Shown here one piece after another: positions 50,671 to 62,100 of a DNA stretch of 64,000 nucleotides. The stretch spans positions 3,534,001 to 3,598,000 of the forward strand of contig NC_083393.1 of assembly GCF_030864355.1 (NCBI RefSeq), written 5' to 3'. The number at the start of each line of letters is the position of its first letter. Within the stretch, counting starts at the first letter, position 1. Under the pieces are notes generated by a model. That model was not told the DNA's origin and searched no databases. It worked only from the letters and a program-made list of their open reading frames with translations. The stretch is from Cutaneotrichosporon cavernicola (taxonomy: Eukaryota; Basidiomycota; Tremellomycetes; Trichosporonales; Trichosporonaceae). A program made the position numbers and the translations under genes.

Positions 50671-53636
50671 GGTTGTAATGAATTGGTGTGGTGGATGTGG
50701 AGGAGATGAGAGAGATGGGTGTTGTTGATGTGGTCATCACATCCAGGTCCATGCCAAGAACGACGTCATTCCGTAAAGCGGTGCACCAATCGCACCAATC
50801 TCTCGTCCGCAGCCACAACTTGACCCAACTCACTCCTTGGTCTCCATCAATCATCTATGTAATGAAGAAGCAGCGAGAGCTACTGGACAACGGCCGATAG
50901 AATGCATGCAAGGCCGCTATTTTGGCTCGATACATACAGCCCAACTGGTCCAAAGGCACGGGCACGGACGTGATAAACAACCAGTTGGGCCCCACTTGAA
51001 GACTCACAATGGCGTGGCGTTTTTTTAAATCGAGTTGATAGGGTTTGATGCATGAGTTTGCACGTCCAAAGACTTCTTAGATACGCGTGAGACCAAGACC
51101 AACGAGAGACCAGCTGGAGAGAGACCGTGCTCGGCGCCCGGCCCCGGCCTTTCAGCCGTTCTCACCAAAGGGACAACCCCCTCCTCCATTCCACGCATGG
51201 ATGGGACTGCCGACGCCACACGCCACCACACCTTGGATTGTGGACAAGTCTCGAGGCAACCGTTAAGGCGAATGTCTCCCATCATTCGCCAGCGCGATTG
51301 TCGCAACCCCGCTAAGTAGCACGGTCGAACCCCGTCGTAGCCGCTATCGAGTTATCCCCTGTGGAGACCGTGCGAGCGGGTTACCTGAAAGGCCTTCATG
51401 TCCGTAAATAGCCTTGTTTGCCAATATCCTGAGCCAGAAGATAGCCTCTGTCGTGTGGTCTCACACCTGTCTCGGTGCGGGATTGTGGCTGCCTCTGGGG
51501 AGAGACGGCATGATAACGCGGCGGGTGGCGAATAAACGCGCTGATAGACGAGTCATGATTGTATTTGGATACTGGAATAGACTCGGAATAGGGTGCAGAT
51601 CTGGATATCTATGGTGGATCTCGCGGTATCTCTGCAGCAAGATTGCGGTGCGGGAAGGAGCGGAGTGCCGGCAGCCCCTCTATTGAGCAGGCAAGCGGAA
51701 AGATACTTTGTGGAGACGAGGAGGGGTGATAATGATTGCGGTTTTTTTTGCCATGTCTCTCTTCTTCATCTCTCATCCTCGACGTTGTGGTTGTGTTGAG
51801 CTTGTGGGTTGCGAGCCCACTGGCGGCCGTCCTCCGCCTCCCCCCTCCGACCCGTCATCCTCACACAACCCAACACATTTTTGCCCACATTCAACTCGAC
51901 CAAGAACAATCCTGACCCGCGTTGTCGTGTCCCGATCCTATTTCGATCTACTCATCCACGCAAGCGCCAAGACAAGAATCGCCTCGCCATGTGATACCAC
52001 CGCAGTCAATACAAAGCATTCGGCTCACATCAGCTGCCGCTTCCGACATGGATCAAGCCTGCCCCATCATTCTTGATGAGCGGGGGCAAAACATGGTATC
52101 GATCACCTCTTGACATGAATTGTTGTTCGGAACGACGTGCCTCGTCTGGCCCCTTGCAAGACACTCGCTTGGGAGTCGGTTACCATTTCATCAAGTTTTG
52201 CCTGTTATTCATGTCCCCCATATGACGCTTCGTGGCACGGGTCTCCACCGGCCGCACGTTTTGCCGGTGTGGCGTCGTGCACAGGTCATCTGAACCCACG
52301 AGGGGGGGCTGAAAAAAAAAACTGACTGTGGGTAGCGAAATGACTAGGCATAGGACAGTTTGAGCGCTCTGCATTTGCCACCCAGATGATGAACAAGTAC
52401 GACAGCAACAACGCTGGGCTCCAAAGGCACAAACACCAATCGTTGACCGATGAGATGAAATCGAGAGGAGCATGCGTCGGCCAAAGCCTCTTTTCGCCCC
52501 ACGTCCTCCACCCTGTTATCTCTCGGCTCACTGATACTGAACGTGAGACAGAAAAGAAGACTATGCACACGCCTCGACGCATGGTCGCTCGAAAAGACAA
52601 AAGGTTAGCCACGAGGGCAAGGGGAGGCACATGATTTGCTCGGAAAGCGCCAGGGTCACCAGGTGGCTTTTTCGAAACAAACCATGCCTGCTGGGCGTGC
52701 ATTATTGCGAAAAAGCCCAGCCCGTGACGAATGGTGATTGTTGTGAGGCTGACGACCGCCATCACTTTTAAAAAAGTGATCGGCTGGTTGCGCACCTGAA
52801 CCGACCCACCATAGCCGGCATCAGACCGAGGAACGGCGTCTTGGCTCGGAACCAATACAAAGGTTATCTAACAACCGACAGAGCCGGGACAATAGTCTGA
52901 TGGCAGTGCTAGGCATCGGAACCCAGGAAGGTGTAGTAGTGCTCCAGTGTTCTGAGGCACGCGCCGAACTCTCATCCCTTTTTGAGCGCCTTGCTCTCTC
53001 TTTCCCCTTCCAGACCCAAAGACAAGCCTGTTATCTTGTTCGCCGACGCAAGTGGTTGCTGCTTGGACCCGATTGCCCCAAACGGCCGCGATTCTGCCGG
53101 TGGCCCCGCCTCCTGGCTCTCCGGGGATCAAGGATCAAGCTTCACCTCTACCCCTTCTTTGAACCCCCCTTCTCGCCCCGTCGGCCTCCATAATGTCATT
53201 CCTTTCCCCTTTCGCGCCTCCACGGCCCCACCAGGCTCAGCGAGTAAGCTTGCTCATGGACTGGCCTCCTGCGCCTCACTCGCACCACATTCCCCTACTG
53301 TGCGTTCCGAATGACACCGACCCAGTGACGGCCGCGCTCTTCCCGAGCTCGTCCTGAGCCGGCCACCGACGTGACCTGTGGCTGCGGATTGATCGCTACG
53401 ACTTCGAGATCCCTCTAGGCCTCCTACCTGCTCTCCTATTCACCTGTGCGTCGCCCATGTTCAGCGCTTGGCAGTATAAGAAGTTGCTTGGCAGGACCAG
53501 CTTTTTTTTTTCCCCACAAACAAACCCTGCGACTTGCTCACCCAAACAACAACTTAAACACACTCCCTACTGTAGTGCAGACCTCTGACCAACGACCAGA
53601 GCTATTTTCATTCGAACCCAGCACGACCAAACCAAA
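50671..53636. other. Long 3-kb intergenic region upstream of the acetate-type carrier
   Basis: No frame here shows a recognisable domain; a 189-codon minus-strand frame at 52286-52855 looks random. A CT-rich stretch and CA-rich leader (53500-53636) precede the next gene. The length suggests a large promoter or an unrecognised non-coding RNA. Confidence 0.4.
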
Positions 53637-54468
53637 ATGGCCAGCAACTCCACCGCCGACATCAAGCAGGACCGTGTTTACGAGGAGAGGCAGATTGCCT
53701 TTGAGCCCGTCCCGGTCACCACTGCCCCAGCTGTCACCCCGATGACGCCTGCCAACCCGGCTACTCTGGGTGAGTTGATGATCTCTCAATCAAAGGCGCC
53801 GCTGACGTCCCCAGGCTTCTTCTCGCTCGGTACGACCACGCTCATGGTCGGTCTTCTCGTCATTCAGGCTCGTGGCGTCCCCGCCCTCACTATGCTTGTC
53901 GGCCAGGTCCTGGCTGTTGGCGGTCTCGGCATGCTCATCTCCGGTCTCATGTGCTACCAGCAGGGTGCTACCTTCGCCACCACTGCCTTTGGAATGTAAG
54001 TGGGATTGGAATTTTCTGCGCCGATCCAAACAGCGCTAACTCGTGCACAGGTACGGCCTTTTCTATATCTCGTTCGGTATCGTCCTCTGGCCCTCGTCGG
54101 GCGCGTCGGCTGGCTACACCGACCCCGTGGACAACAACAACGCTCTCGGCCTCTACCTCATTGTGTGGTTTGTGCTGTCGCTTGTCATGCTGCCAGTCAC
54201 TTTCCGCCTCAACATCGGCCTTGCCGTCCTCTTCGGCCTCGTTGTCTTCTACTTCCTCTTCCTCGCCATTGGCTTCATGTCTGGGAAGACTGTCATTACC
54301 ACCATCGGTGGTTACTTTGGCATTCTCGTTGGTAGCTGGGGTTTCATCCTTGGGATGGAGACTCTCTACGAGACTGAGAACAACATCTTCAAGCTCCCCG
54401 TGAGTCACGAACCGCTCTGCGGCGCTGACCAACAGAACCCCAGCCTGGCCCCTAAGCCCCGGAACTAG
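53637..54468 (+). CDS. GPR1/FUN34/YaaH-family acetate-type transporter, 231 aa
   Basis: Four exons: 53637-53769, 53815-53995, 54051-54399, 54436-54468. After a 40-residue cytosolic start comes the family signature NPATLGFFSLGTTTL (NPxPLG-like), then six membrane segments: TLMVGLLVI, MLVGQVLAVGGLGMLISGLM, MYGLFYISFGIVLWP, LGLYLIVWFVLSLVMLPV, LAVLFGLVVFYFLFLAIGFM and GGYFGILVGSWGFILGMETL. These small carriers move acetate or related short acids (Ady2/Ato type) across the plasma membrane; some members affect ammonium export. The typical length is about 230-280 residues, so it is complete. The long upstream spacer suggests elaborate regulation, for instance by carbon source (inference). Confidence 0.9.
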
Positions 54469-55842
54469 AGGATGACACACTCGGAAGAATTGAAAGAGAG
54501 CAGCAGCAGCAGCAGAATCATTGGCATTTTTGACAACTAGAGACGCGTGGATATGCTTGTAGAGTGCTTACTCCTCGCATTGCATTCGAGCATGTACTTT
54601 AATTCATCCCGCGTGTTTGACTTCTCACCCCCGAGTTGCCTACTGACGGACAGCTGTAACGTTACTCATCCATTGGTTTACCCGCCATCCGCAAACATGG
54701 CTGGGCTGGCCCATACACGAGACGGGCAGCGTCTGTCGAGTGGATGCGTGTATGCGAGTCGATTCTTCAAGCTTGCCGGAGGCCGACGGCGTCCCGCATT
54801 GTGGGGATCCAGTTCAGTTCGCCACGCTCGGCGCTCGGTCCCCTCCTTCGAGATCTGGGGCTGGCTAGAATCGCCACAGCAGCCGCAACTGCCACACCGC
54901 CGGGACCAGGGGCCCGATCATGCGGCTGCCAGCCTGGAGGCTGTGTCGTCTCATGGAGCTGTCGTCTCATGGTACTCCGGCTGATGCAGCAGTCCGCCCG
55001 TGCGCTAGTCTCGCACGGACATGTCCTAGTTGCGCCCAGGCTGTTTCTTGATGTCGGGCACCGTGCGTTCGAGTACCTCTCCGATGCCGAACAGTGGCGT
55101 GCAAATAACAAATAAGCCCTGGGACACAGCATTGGGGCGGGACCATGCCGCCTTGGATCCCCATGGGCAGAATGAGTATTGGATCCAGCCGCGTTGTGCA
55201 CGTCCAACACTCATTCTGCCTCATGATCCTCGGCTGCACCGGCTCACACAAACGACTGGCGTGTTGATAATTGTGCAGAGCACCGCCGTCATGGACCATC
55301 ATCATGGTGGCGTTCTGGGCGCGGGAGGCCCGAGACAGCGACAGTCGACGTCGTTCACGGCACGGGTGGAGTGTATGCCGCATGGGTGGAGTGTATGTCG
55401 TTTCCTGGGCAACCCCGCTGCTGCGTAATGTGCTTAAACTGGGCGTCCATGCAGCCGGTCATGCCGCCGATGACGCGTTAGTGATGGTCCTAACAAGGAA
55501 ACGCTGGCCCCACCAAAGTCTATGCTGGTACAACCTCCGCGCGGGGAGGTAGGTGGAACTGCGCCGCCGTTCCCTGGAGGCAACTTAATTGTTCTGAAGC
55601 ATTCAAGGAATGAGAGTGTACGTTGTCAGTCGCTGGAGCGTTCAGCGGCGTCAGAGTCACGAGCCGTGGCCCTCGTGCCTTTGGGGATCGGCCTCGGTTG
55701 AGGGGACGACGTAGGCGGTCACAGCAGCACTCTCCAATTTTAGATTGTACCTAACAACACCCTCGTGAGATTATCAGTTTCCACAATGCAACGACAAATG
55801 CCATAGTCCATAGGCGGCATGAAAGAGTGGTCTAAATTGCGT
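54469..55842. other. Intergenic, no gene seen
   Basis: 1.4 kb between two convergent genes. Overlapping open frames on both strands have no recognisable features. Confidence 0.4.
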
Positions 55843-56826
55843 TTAGAACGCGACAAGGGCGGCAGCAGCAACGACTGCGCCAACGGCCGCAGCAGGGCGC
55901 ATGATGCCGGCACTGTTGGCGGGCGTCGACGAAGCGGCGGCGGGCGCAGAGGCGGACGGAGGAGGCGTCGACTGGGGGGCCTGTGTCTGTCGTTAGCTTT
56001 GCTTGACCATGTTAAACTCACCGACGAGACCTGCGACACCGAGTAGGTTGCGTTGACGATACCCGACGGGTACGCGACGGTCGACGGGAGCTGGACAGTG
56101 CCGGCGAAGGACTGAGGGGTGCCCATGTCGATGCACTGCTGCACGAGCTGCTGCTGGGCAATGTTGAGGATGTCGATTTCGTGCTGAGCCATGCCAGCAG
56201 CGGGGCCGTCGTTGACGAGGCACGAGGTGCAGACGATGAACTCGTTGTGAACGGATTGCTGAGGTCAGCCGATGATCTGGCTCTACGGAACGGGTGTTGT
56301 GTGGATCCCCCTGGCCGACGCTGCCGTGTATCGTCTAAGATGTGGCGTGACTGCGCGGGGACATGCCAGCACCGTGACCATGGCGGGTTGCCGACCGGCA
56401 AGGGATCCGGAATGGAACCCAACAGCAAACAACAACTGCGGCATGCCACCCACGCCCTCCCACCGTCATTTTAAAGCACATAAATGTCCCACATCGTCGA
56501 CACTCACGTTGCACGCCTTGGCGCAGACAGCGTTCGACGGGTCGCCGGGGCAGGTGCCAAAGATCTCCTTGTACGTCGCGCACGGCGTGTCGCAAATGGC
56601 CGGGATCAGGCCTAGGTCAAACGCGCCGTTGGTGGTGGTCCCCGCAGCCTGGCGGGCGGCGAGGGCGCGCTCGACAGCGCTGCCAACGAGGTAGGCTGGG
56701 GAGGCGGCCGCAACTGCTGTCAGTCAGGCACGCGATGCGATGCGCAGAGGGGTGGGCGGAGGGAGAAGGTGGGCAGGAGAGGGACTGACCGGCCGCGGAG
56801 ACGAGGAGGGCGGGGAGGAGGCGCAT
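55843..56826 (-). CDS. Small secreted, probably GPI-anchored cysteine-containing protein, 205 aa
   Basis: Four exons: 56826-56790, 56713-56508, 56258-56022, 55980-55843. A signal peptide (MRLLPALLVSAAVAAASPA) is split by the first intron. The mature part has spaced cysteines (ICDTPCATYKEIFGTCPGD, AVCAKACN, FIVCTSCL, QQCID), then a Ser/Ala/Pro-rich stalk. The hydrophobic end AAAVGAVVAAAALVAF, preceded by small residues (NSAG), fits a GPI signal. It should therefore sit on the plasma membrane or wall. The family is not recognised by name; similar small proteins are common in basidiomycetes. The second intron (249 nt) is unusually long for this window. Confidence 0.75.
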
Positions 56827-57128
56827 GGTAGTGATCAAGAGAGGGAGTGATTCAAGGAGAGTGAGAGAGAAGGTAAGTAAAGTGGGGAAACGGGACTGGA
56901 GAGGGAGATGATCGCCTCGGTCGAGTGCCAAGAAATGTGAAACCCTTTCAGGGAAAAAGTGCGCGTAGCTGGACGCGGGTTGTTCAGCCGCCATTTCCCA
57001 ACCGACATCCAAGTGAGCCATCCAAATGTTACATGATATCATTCAACCTCAAACCTAACTACCACTACTGATCTGTAACATCTTCCAGACTGTTCTCACT
57101 CCTGCTACTCTCGCTGACCTCACGGTCT
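56827..57128. other. Intergenic, no gene seen
   Basis: Promoter of the GPI-type gene and 3' flank of the sugar transporter. Confidence 0.4.
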
Positions 57129-59023
57129 TCACGCGTCCTCGGGCCGCGCCCCGCGCGCACGCTGAACGGCTGCCAGCTCCTCCTCAATCGTCGTGACGGT
57201 CTTGCTCCACTTCCACGCGGGGACCTTGTTCTCAAACAGCTCGTCGATCTCGGCAGCCGATCTGCACTTGGTCTCGGGCAAGTAGAGCCACATGAGGATG
57301 CACATGGGCACAGACAGGGCGCCGTACACAAAGGCCGCCCGGAGGTTGAGAGCGAGGAGCATAGGCGGTGTCGCGTAGACTGTGGCAATGCCTGTGATCG
57401 AGTTGGTGAAGAAAGTGATGGGTCCAGTCTTGACTGAGCGTTAGCGGCGTCTGGCGATCGACTTACTTCGCAGAATTGCCGAAGGAAGCTCGGCAGAGTA
57501 CAGGTAGTAACACATTGCAACGGCTTGGTACGTGAACTGCCAGATGCAGCAGATGACGAGCTGGAGTCAGTATGGATTGCGGAGAGTGCTTGCTCACGAG
57601 GGCAGTGCCGGCAGCCTTGTTGCCCATCGACGCTCCGGTGTAATACAGAGCGCCGACGACGAAGCAAATGACGACTACACACGTCTGGCAGATGTTGACA
57701 ATCATGCGGCGGCCCAGGCGATCCGCACTAAGCGCCCAAAGGGTGACAGCGAGGAGGGCGACGCAGGACAGAATGAGCGTGGCGAGGAACGGGTCCTCCA
57801 TCCCCACAAGGGAGAAAAAGTAAGTGTTGTACGTGCTGATGATGGCGAGACCGGCAAACTGTTGGCAGACAGCGACAATCATGACCGTGAGCGTGCGGCG
57901 GAGGTTGACACCCTTGAATACGTCGCGGAAGCGCGGCTTGTTCTTGGCAAGGCTGGCCTTTTCGTGCTCGAGTGTGCGGAGGATGATTCCGTACTCCTCG
58001 TCATAGTTGTACCATGGAATGTTGCCGTACAGGCGGCGCATGGCGTTACGCGCGGCCTCCTCGTTTCCACGTCGAGCGTGGTACCACGGCGACTCTGGAA
58101 CAATCGACCAGCAGATGAGCATAAGTCCGATTGGTGCCCACAGGATACGGAGGGGAAGACGGAAGTCCTCAGGGTAGTGCTTGTTGAGTTGCTGCATCAT
58201 GATGCTGCAGATGATGCCTCCAATTGCCGTCCAGACCGCCTGGAAGATGACCATGCCGCCGCGGATCTTGTCGGGGCAGATCTCCATCACGTAGACTTGA
58301 CACACGACCTGGAGCACGCCAATGCCTGCGCCGTTGCAGAGCTTTGCGATAGCCTGGGCGTTAGCATGAAAAAAAAAAAAAAAAAAAAAAAGAGCTTACC
58401 CAGACACCCGAAGTTGTCGCAAAGTTCATGATCATGCAGCCCTGCTGTCAGCTCCTCCTCCATCTCTACTCACCGCCATGAGCCACAGCCACGCCAGGTA
58501 GAACGCGGTCTTGCGGCCCCATCGGTCGGCAACCCTGCTGTCAGCTGAGATTGGAGGGTTCACGCACCAAGAGATGTGAGTAAACGTGACAATCTGGCCC
58601 ACGTTAAGCATAGCACCCCATGTCGACACTGCCGTCAGTCATCCCGCTGCCTGTGGAGAACCCATGCTACGCACGCCAAGTGGGATCGAGTGCACGAACG
58701 CCCTCTTGGTCGCGTGCGCCAAACTGCTTGAGGAAGCCCTTGTTCGCCACAATCGTTCCACCTGCATTGAGCTGATGTCAGCTTGTACGTCACGCCGTCA
58801 CGCGACTCACCTCGAAGCCCTCGCAGACGTAGCCAGTGTACACGAGGATGATGAAGATGACAACACGCTTGAAGATCCAAAGTGTCTGATAGATACTAAG
58901 GTGGTCGATGGGCGATTTCATCAGCCCCGAGCCGTCGGCGGCGTCGACCTCCTTGTCGTCCTGTGCCTCGACATGTTGAATGGTAGAGACGGGCTTGTCG
59001 TGTTCGAGAACGTGCACGGACAT
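57129..59023 (-). CDS. MFS sugar transporter, eight exons, 542 aa
   Basis: Exons: 59023-58811, 58771-58675, 58628-58568, 58534-58474, 58441-58400, 58353-57598, 57560-57467, 57433-57129. Sugar-porter motifs are in order: TYVCEGFE-type TM1 end, VADRWGRKTAFYLAW (loop 2-3), VYVMEICPDKIRGG, the PESPWYHARRG motif, ADRLGRRMIVNICQ (loop 8-9) and PETKCRSAAEIDELFE after TM12. This is the alpha-glucoside/hexose-like branch (12 TM, plasma membrane); the sugar is not evident. An ATG nine codons upstream (59050) is an alternative start. Intron 5 contains an A23/T23 run. The five 5' introns crowd into the first 500 coding bases. Confidence 0.9.
58369..58391 (+). repeat. A23 homopolymer inside an intron
   Basis: Twenty-three A on the plus strand, read as T23 just after the donor of intron 5 of the sugar transporter. 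It serves as, or has grown from, a pyrimidine tract. Confidence 0.9.
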
Positions 59024-59912
59024 TGTTGCTGTTTGTGGAGACTCCACCATTGCCGTGCGGCACCGACTTTATAGAATTGAGACATTGAGCGCCCCGTTGT
59101 ATCTTTACTCCGCCCTAGCAAGTGGGCACTGCACACTACCGCGACGCCAAGCGGAATAATGTAGTCGGTGCAATCCTACGCCGCTGTCCAGGCAGTGGTG
59201 GTCAGGTGCACTGGCGCGCGCTCCAAGCGTCGGACGATTTCCCTGGACAGGGGTTGCCCCGGACCTTTGCGCTTGAGTTAGTCGGCATGAGTTGGAGCTC
59301 CTTGAGATTTTAAGCAGGGTTGAACCGGGGCGGTGTCGCATTGCGGCCGAAATGACTTGTATTGTGACTTCCCTAGAGATATTCCCGGCTAGTAATGATT
59401 GCCTTTGTTGATCCGGCTCGCGTAAGAATGCAGCCCGAGCCGGCCGAGCAGGTCAAAAACGTTGAGTTGGCTGCAGACTGAGTTAGATGCGCTTCAGTGT
59501 GCCTCCATGATGTTTAATGCGCTCCGGTTGATTCCGAGAGTCAGGAAGAGCTTGCAAGTACGAGAAGCGTAGGTGGAATGGTGGAAGAATGATCCGAGAT
59601 GAGAAACGGAGGGAGTAGAGGGACGCAGGATGAGGAAAGCAGATCGCACAACTACTGTAACATCTGCGCGCAGTTACCCCGAGTGGAGAGGTTCCGCCCC
59701 GTCTTGCCCCAGAGTGTTGTCCCAGACAATGACGTACAGAGGAGTGTGCGCATTCCGGAGAGCCTCAAAGGCTCGGTTGGATGTGAGCAAGCTGTCCCGT
59801 ACACTCAGCAAGCTGTCTCGTCCACTCAGCAAGTCTGTCACCACTTGAACCCCAAGGCGCGCCCAGTAGTCGAGTCCAAGAATGATCACGCGCCATACCA
59901 TCTCCCATGCAT
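59024..59912. other. Intergenic, no gene seen
   Basis: Promoter of the sugar transporter and 3' flank of the oxygenase gene. A small direct repeat, GTCYCGTMCACTCAGCAAGC, occurs twice at 59792-59832. No gene found. Confidence 0.4.
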
Positions 59913-60967
59913 CTAGTACATCCCGCTCTTAACGAGATCGGGGTGGTGTATCGCCGCGACGTCTGGGTGCGCGCGCAACCTACTCTTGAGGAGGTTGTCG
60001 CCGTACACCTCGTGGATCACGTCATTTGGATCTTGCTCGTAGGCACCCTCCTCTTTGAGTTCTTCCGGCAATTCGAGCTTCGGGAACCGTGCGTCCAGAC
60101 TGGGGTTGAAGAACATTGGCACGGAGATGCGCTCGTTTGGCGCCGTAGGCGCGATGACGCGGTGCACCGTCGCCTTGAGGTATCCGGCGGTGGCGCGTTC
60201 AACCATCTCGCCAATGTTGCACACGAATCCGTGCTCGAGAGGCAGGGCATCTATCCACTCCTCCCCCGGCCGTATCTGCAAACCCTTAGCGCCCGGTTCG
60301 ACCCAGAGGAGCGTGAGGCATCCGCCGTCCTTGTGTGCGCCGACGCCCAGGTTGTCCACATCCGGCGGGAGACCAGGGTACCGCACAACCTTCATGCGTG
60401 TGCTTGGCCGGGTAAAGTGCTTGTCAAAGTAGTCTGCTGGGGCGCCAAGTGCTTCTGCCCAAGCTCGTAGCAGTTTGTGTGCGGCTGGCACCACGGCAGC
60501 CTGCCATTCAAGGATGACGCCCTTGAGTTCGGGTAGGGCAGACGGCCACAAGTTGGGCCCCAACATGCGGAAATATGGTGGCAGCCCCTCGAGCTGGGTG
60601 GGAGAGAGCGCCTCGTCCTCGCTCCAGATGTCAATCTGCTCGCGCCAGTCGACCTTGCCCTCTGTCCGCTCCCCACCAATACGCGTGTATCCTCGGAAAT
60701 GTGGGCTGGGGTTAGAGCCTTCAGAAGCGAGCCGTACCTCTTCACATTCTCAATCTCCAGCTTGTCCTTGTCGGGCAGGGCGAAGAATGCGCGGGCCGCC
60801 GTTAGGAGGCGTGCTTCGAGGTCGGGGTTCACACCTGTGCCCACCAGGTAGAAGAAGCCGACCTCGTGGGTGGCTCGGAGAAGGGCAGCACGGAAGCGGG
60901 CGGCGGCGTCCTCGCCACCGTCCAGTTCGCGGAGGTCAAGGACGGGGAAGGGAAAGGGGTGGGTCAT
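59913..60967 (-). CDS. 2-oxoglutarate/Fe(II) oxygenase, isopenicillin-N-synthase-like, 340 aa
   Basis: Two exons: 60967-60738 and 60705-59913. The 32-nt intron ends at the CCCCAG acceptor; splicing restores SPHFRGYTRIGGERTEG, the conserved DIOX_N end. The N-terminal DIOX_N domain (VLDLRELDGGED, HEVGFFYLVGTGV) is followed by the 2OG-FeII domain with iron ligands His201, Asp203 (AHKDGGCLTLL) and His258 (TVHRV), and Arg269-x-Ser271 (NERISVPMFF) for 2-oxoglutarate. It oxidises a small molecule in the cytosol; the substrate is unknown. The full-length frame starts at 60967, just after a leader; the open frame continues to 61060 without family resemblance. It lies between a sugar porter and a monocarboxylate-type carrier. 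Confidence 0.9.
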
Positions 60968-62100
60968 GGTCGTTAAGAGGTGAGAGAGTATATCTACGGC
61001 GTCAGTGAACGAGGTGGGTGTTAAACAGAGGGCGTCAAGAGTGACGTGCTGAGTGGTCATCTCGGTATTCTTAGTCGGAGAAGGCCGATTGACCAGTCAC
61101 CAATACCAGTCGCGATCTCATGGCAGAATCTGCCGCCAACAGCAACAGCATCAACAGAGACAGATGCGGCCAAATCAGCGACTCCAACTGAACCTCTCGT
61201 TTGATAGTCTTGCGCAGGACATGGTCCACCAGTCTCGAGGTATGGATGGGAGGTGGAGGCCGCTCTTCGCTGGGGCTTTCTCGGGTGACACTTCTCCATC
61301 CACATGTATCTCCCGCCAGCGGCCCTACTGCCCACGGACCTCACATGGGCACATTCCGCCCCGTCAAGCTAACGGCAATGGTTTTCCCCGTGGGGCGTCC
61401 TCACCTGCGCAGGTGTGGAATTCATGGGACAGTGTAGCTTGCGGAGTATTAGTTAGCATTGTCCTCCTGCAACCGCTTCTGCTAGGAGCTACGCTCCGCG
61501 GTTCAACATCCAAAGCAAAGCGTGAGACCGTACGGCGCGTGCGAGGCACTCTTTCGCGGCTGGCTACTGTAGAACCATAGTCTATGCAGCACGTGTGTGA
61601 TTTTGTATGCTGGGGAGTCAATCGTTATCGGAGATGTCCTGTAGGTGCCTGAAAACATCCCAGTAAACTCCGGGGGGAGCCAAGGACGAGGAGGATAAGA
61701 ATTAGGACACTCGGCAGCCAGAAGAGAAGTGTAGTCAGCAAAGCACGTATCGACACGACATAGAGATTGGGCAGATAGCTGACCCTCCTTGATATAGACC
61801 ATGAACTTGTGCGATGATGATTGAGGATGGGTTGCCGAAGACTGCCGGATCCCTCGGCCTCGGTGGTTTGATGATCGGCATCTCGGCATGACAGCGGCAC
61901 AACTCGGTCAAGTTGGCTCGCTGGGTGATATCCAACCAAACCCGTCTCGTGAGCTTGAGCCTGGTTACCCGCGTACCCGAACTAACACTAACCCCTCTGT
62001 AAAATGCTCACTAAGCCACATTTCAGTTGGTCTCTCATTAAAGGCACCCTCACTCCATCCATGGGGCCAGTTCATCGACACCGACAACCACAGCATTACA
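60968..62100. other. Intergenic between divergent genes, no gene seen
   Basis: 1.1 kb holding the promoters of the oxygenase and the MFS carrier. Several short frames lack features. A CACTCC/CATC-rich leader precedes the ATG at 62101. Confidence 0.4.

Noticed and set aside
52286..52855. 189-codon minus-strand frame in the 3-kb gap
   Set aside because: No domain, no fitting start context or splice pattern, and low-complexity ends.
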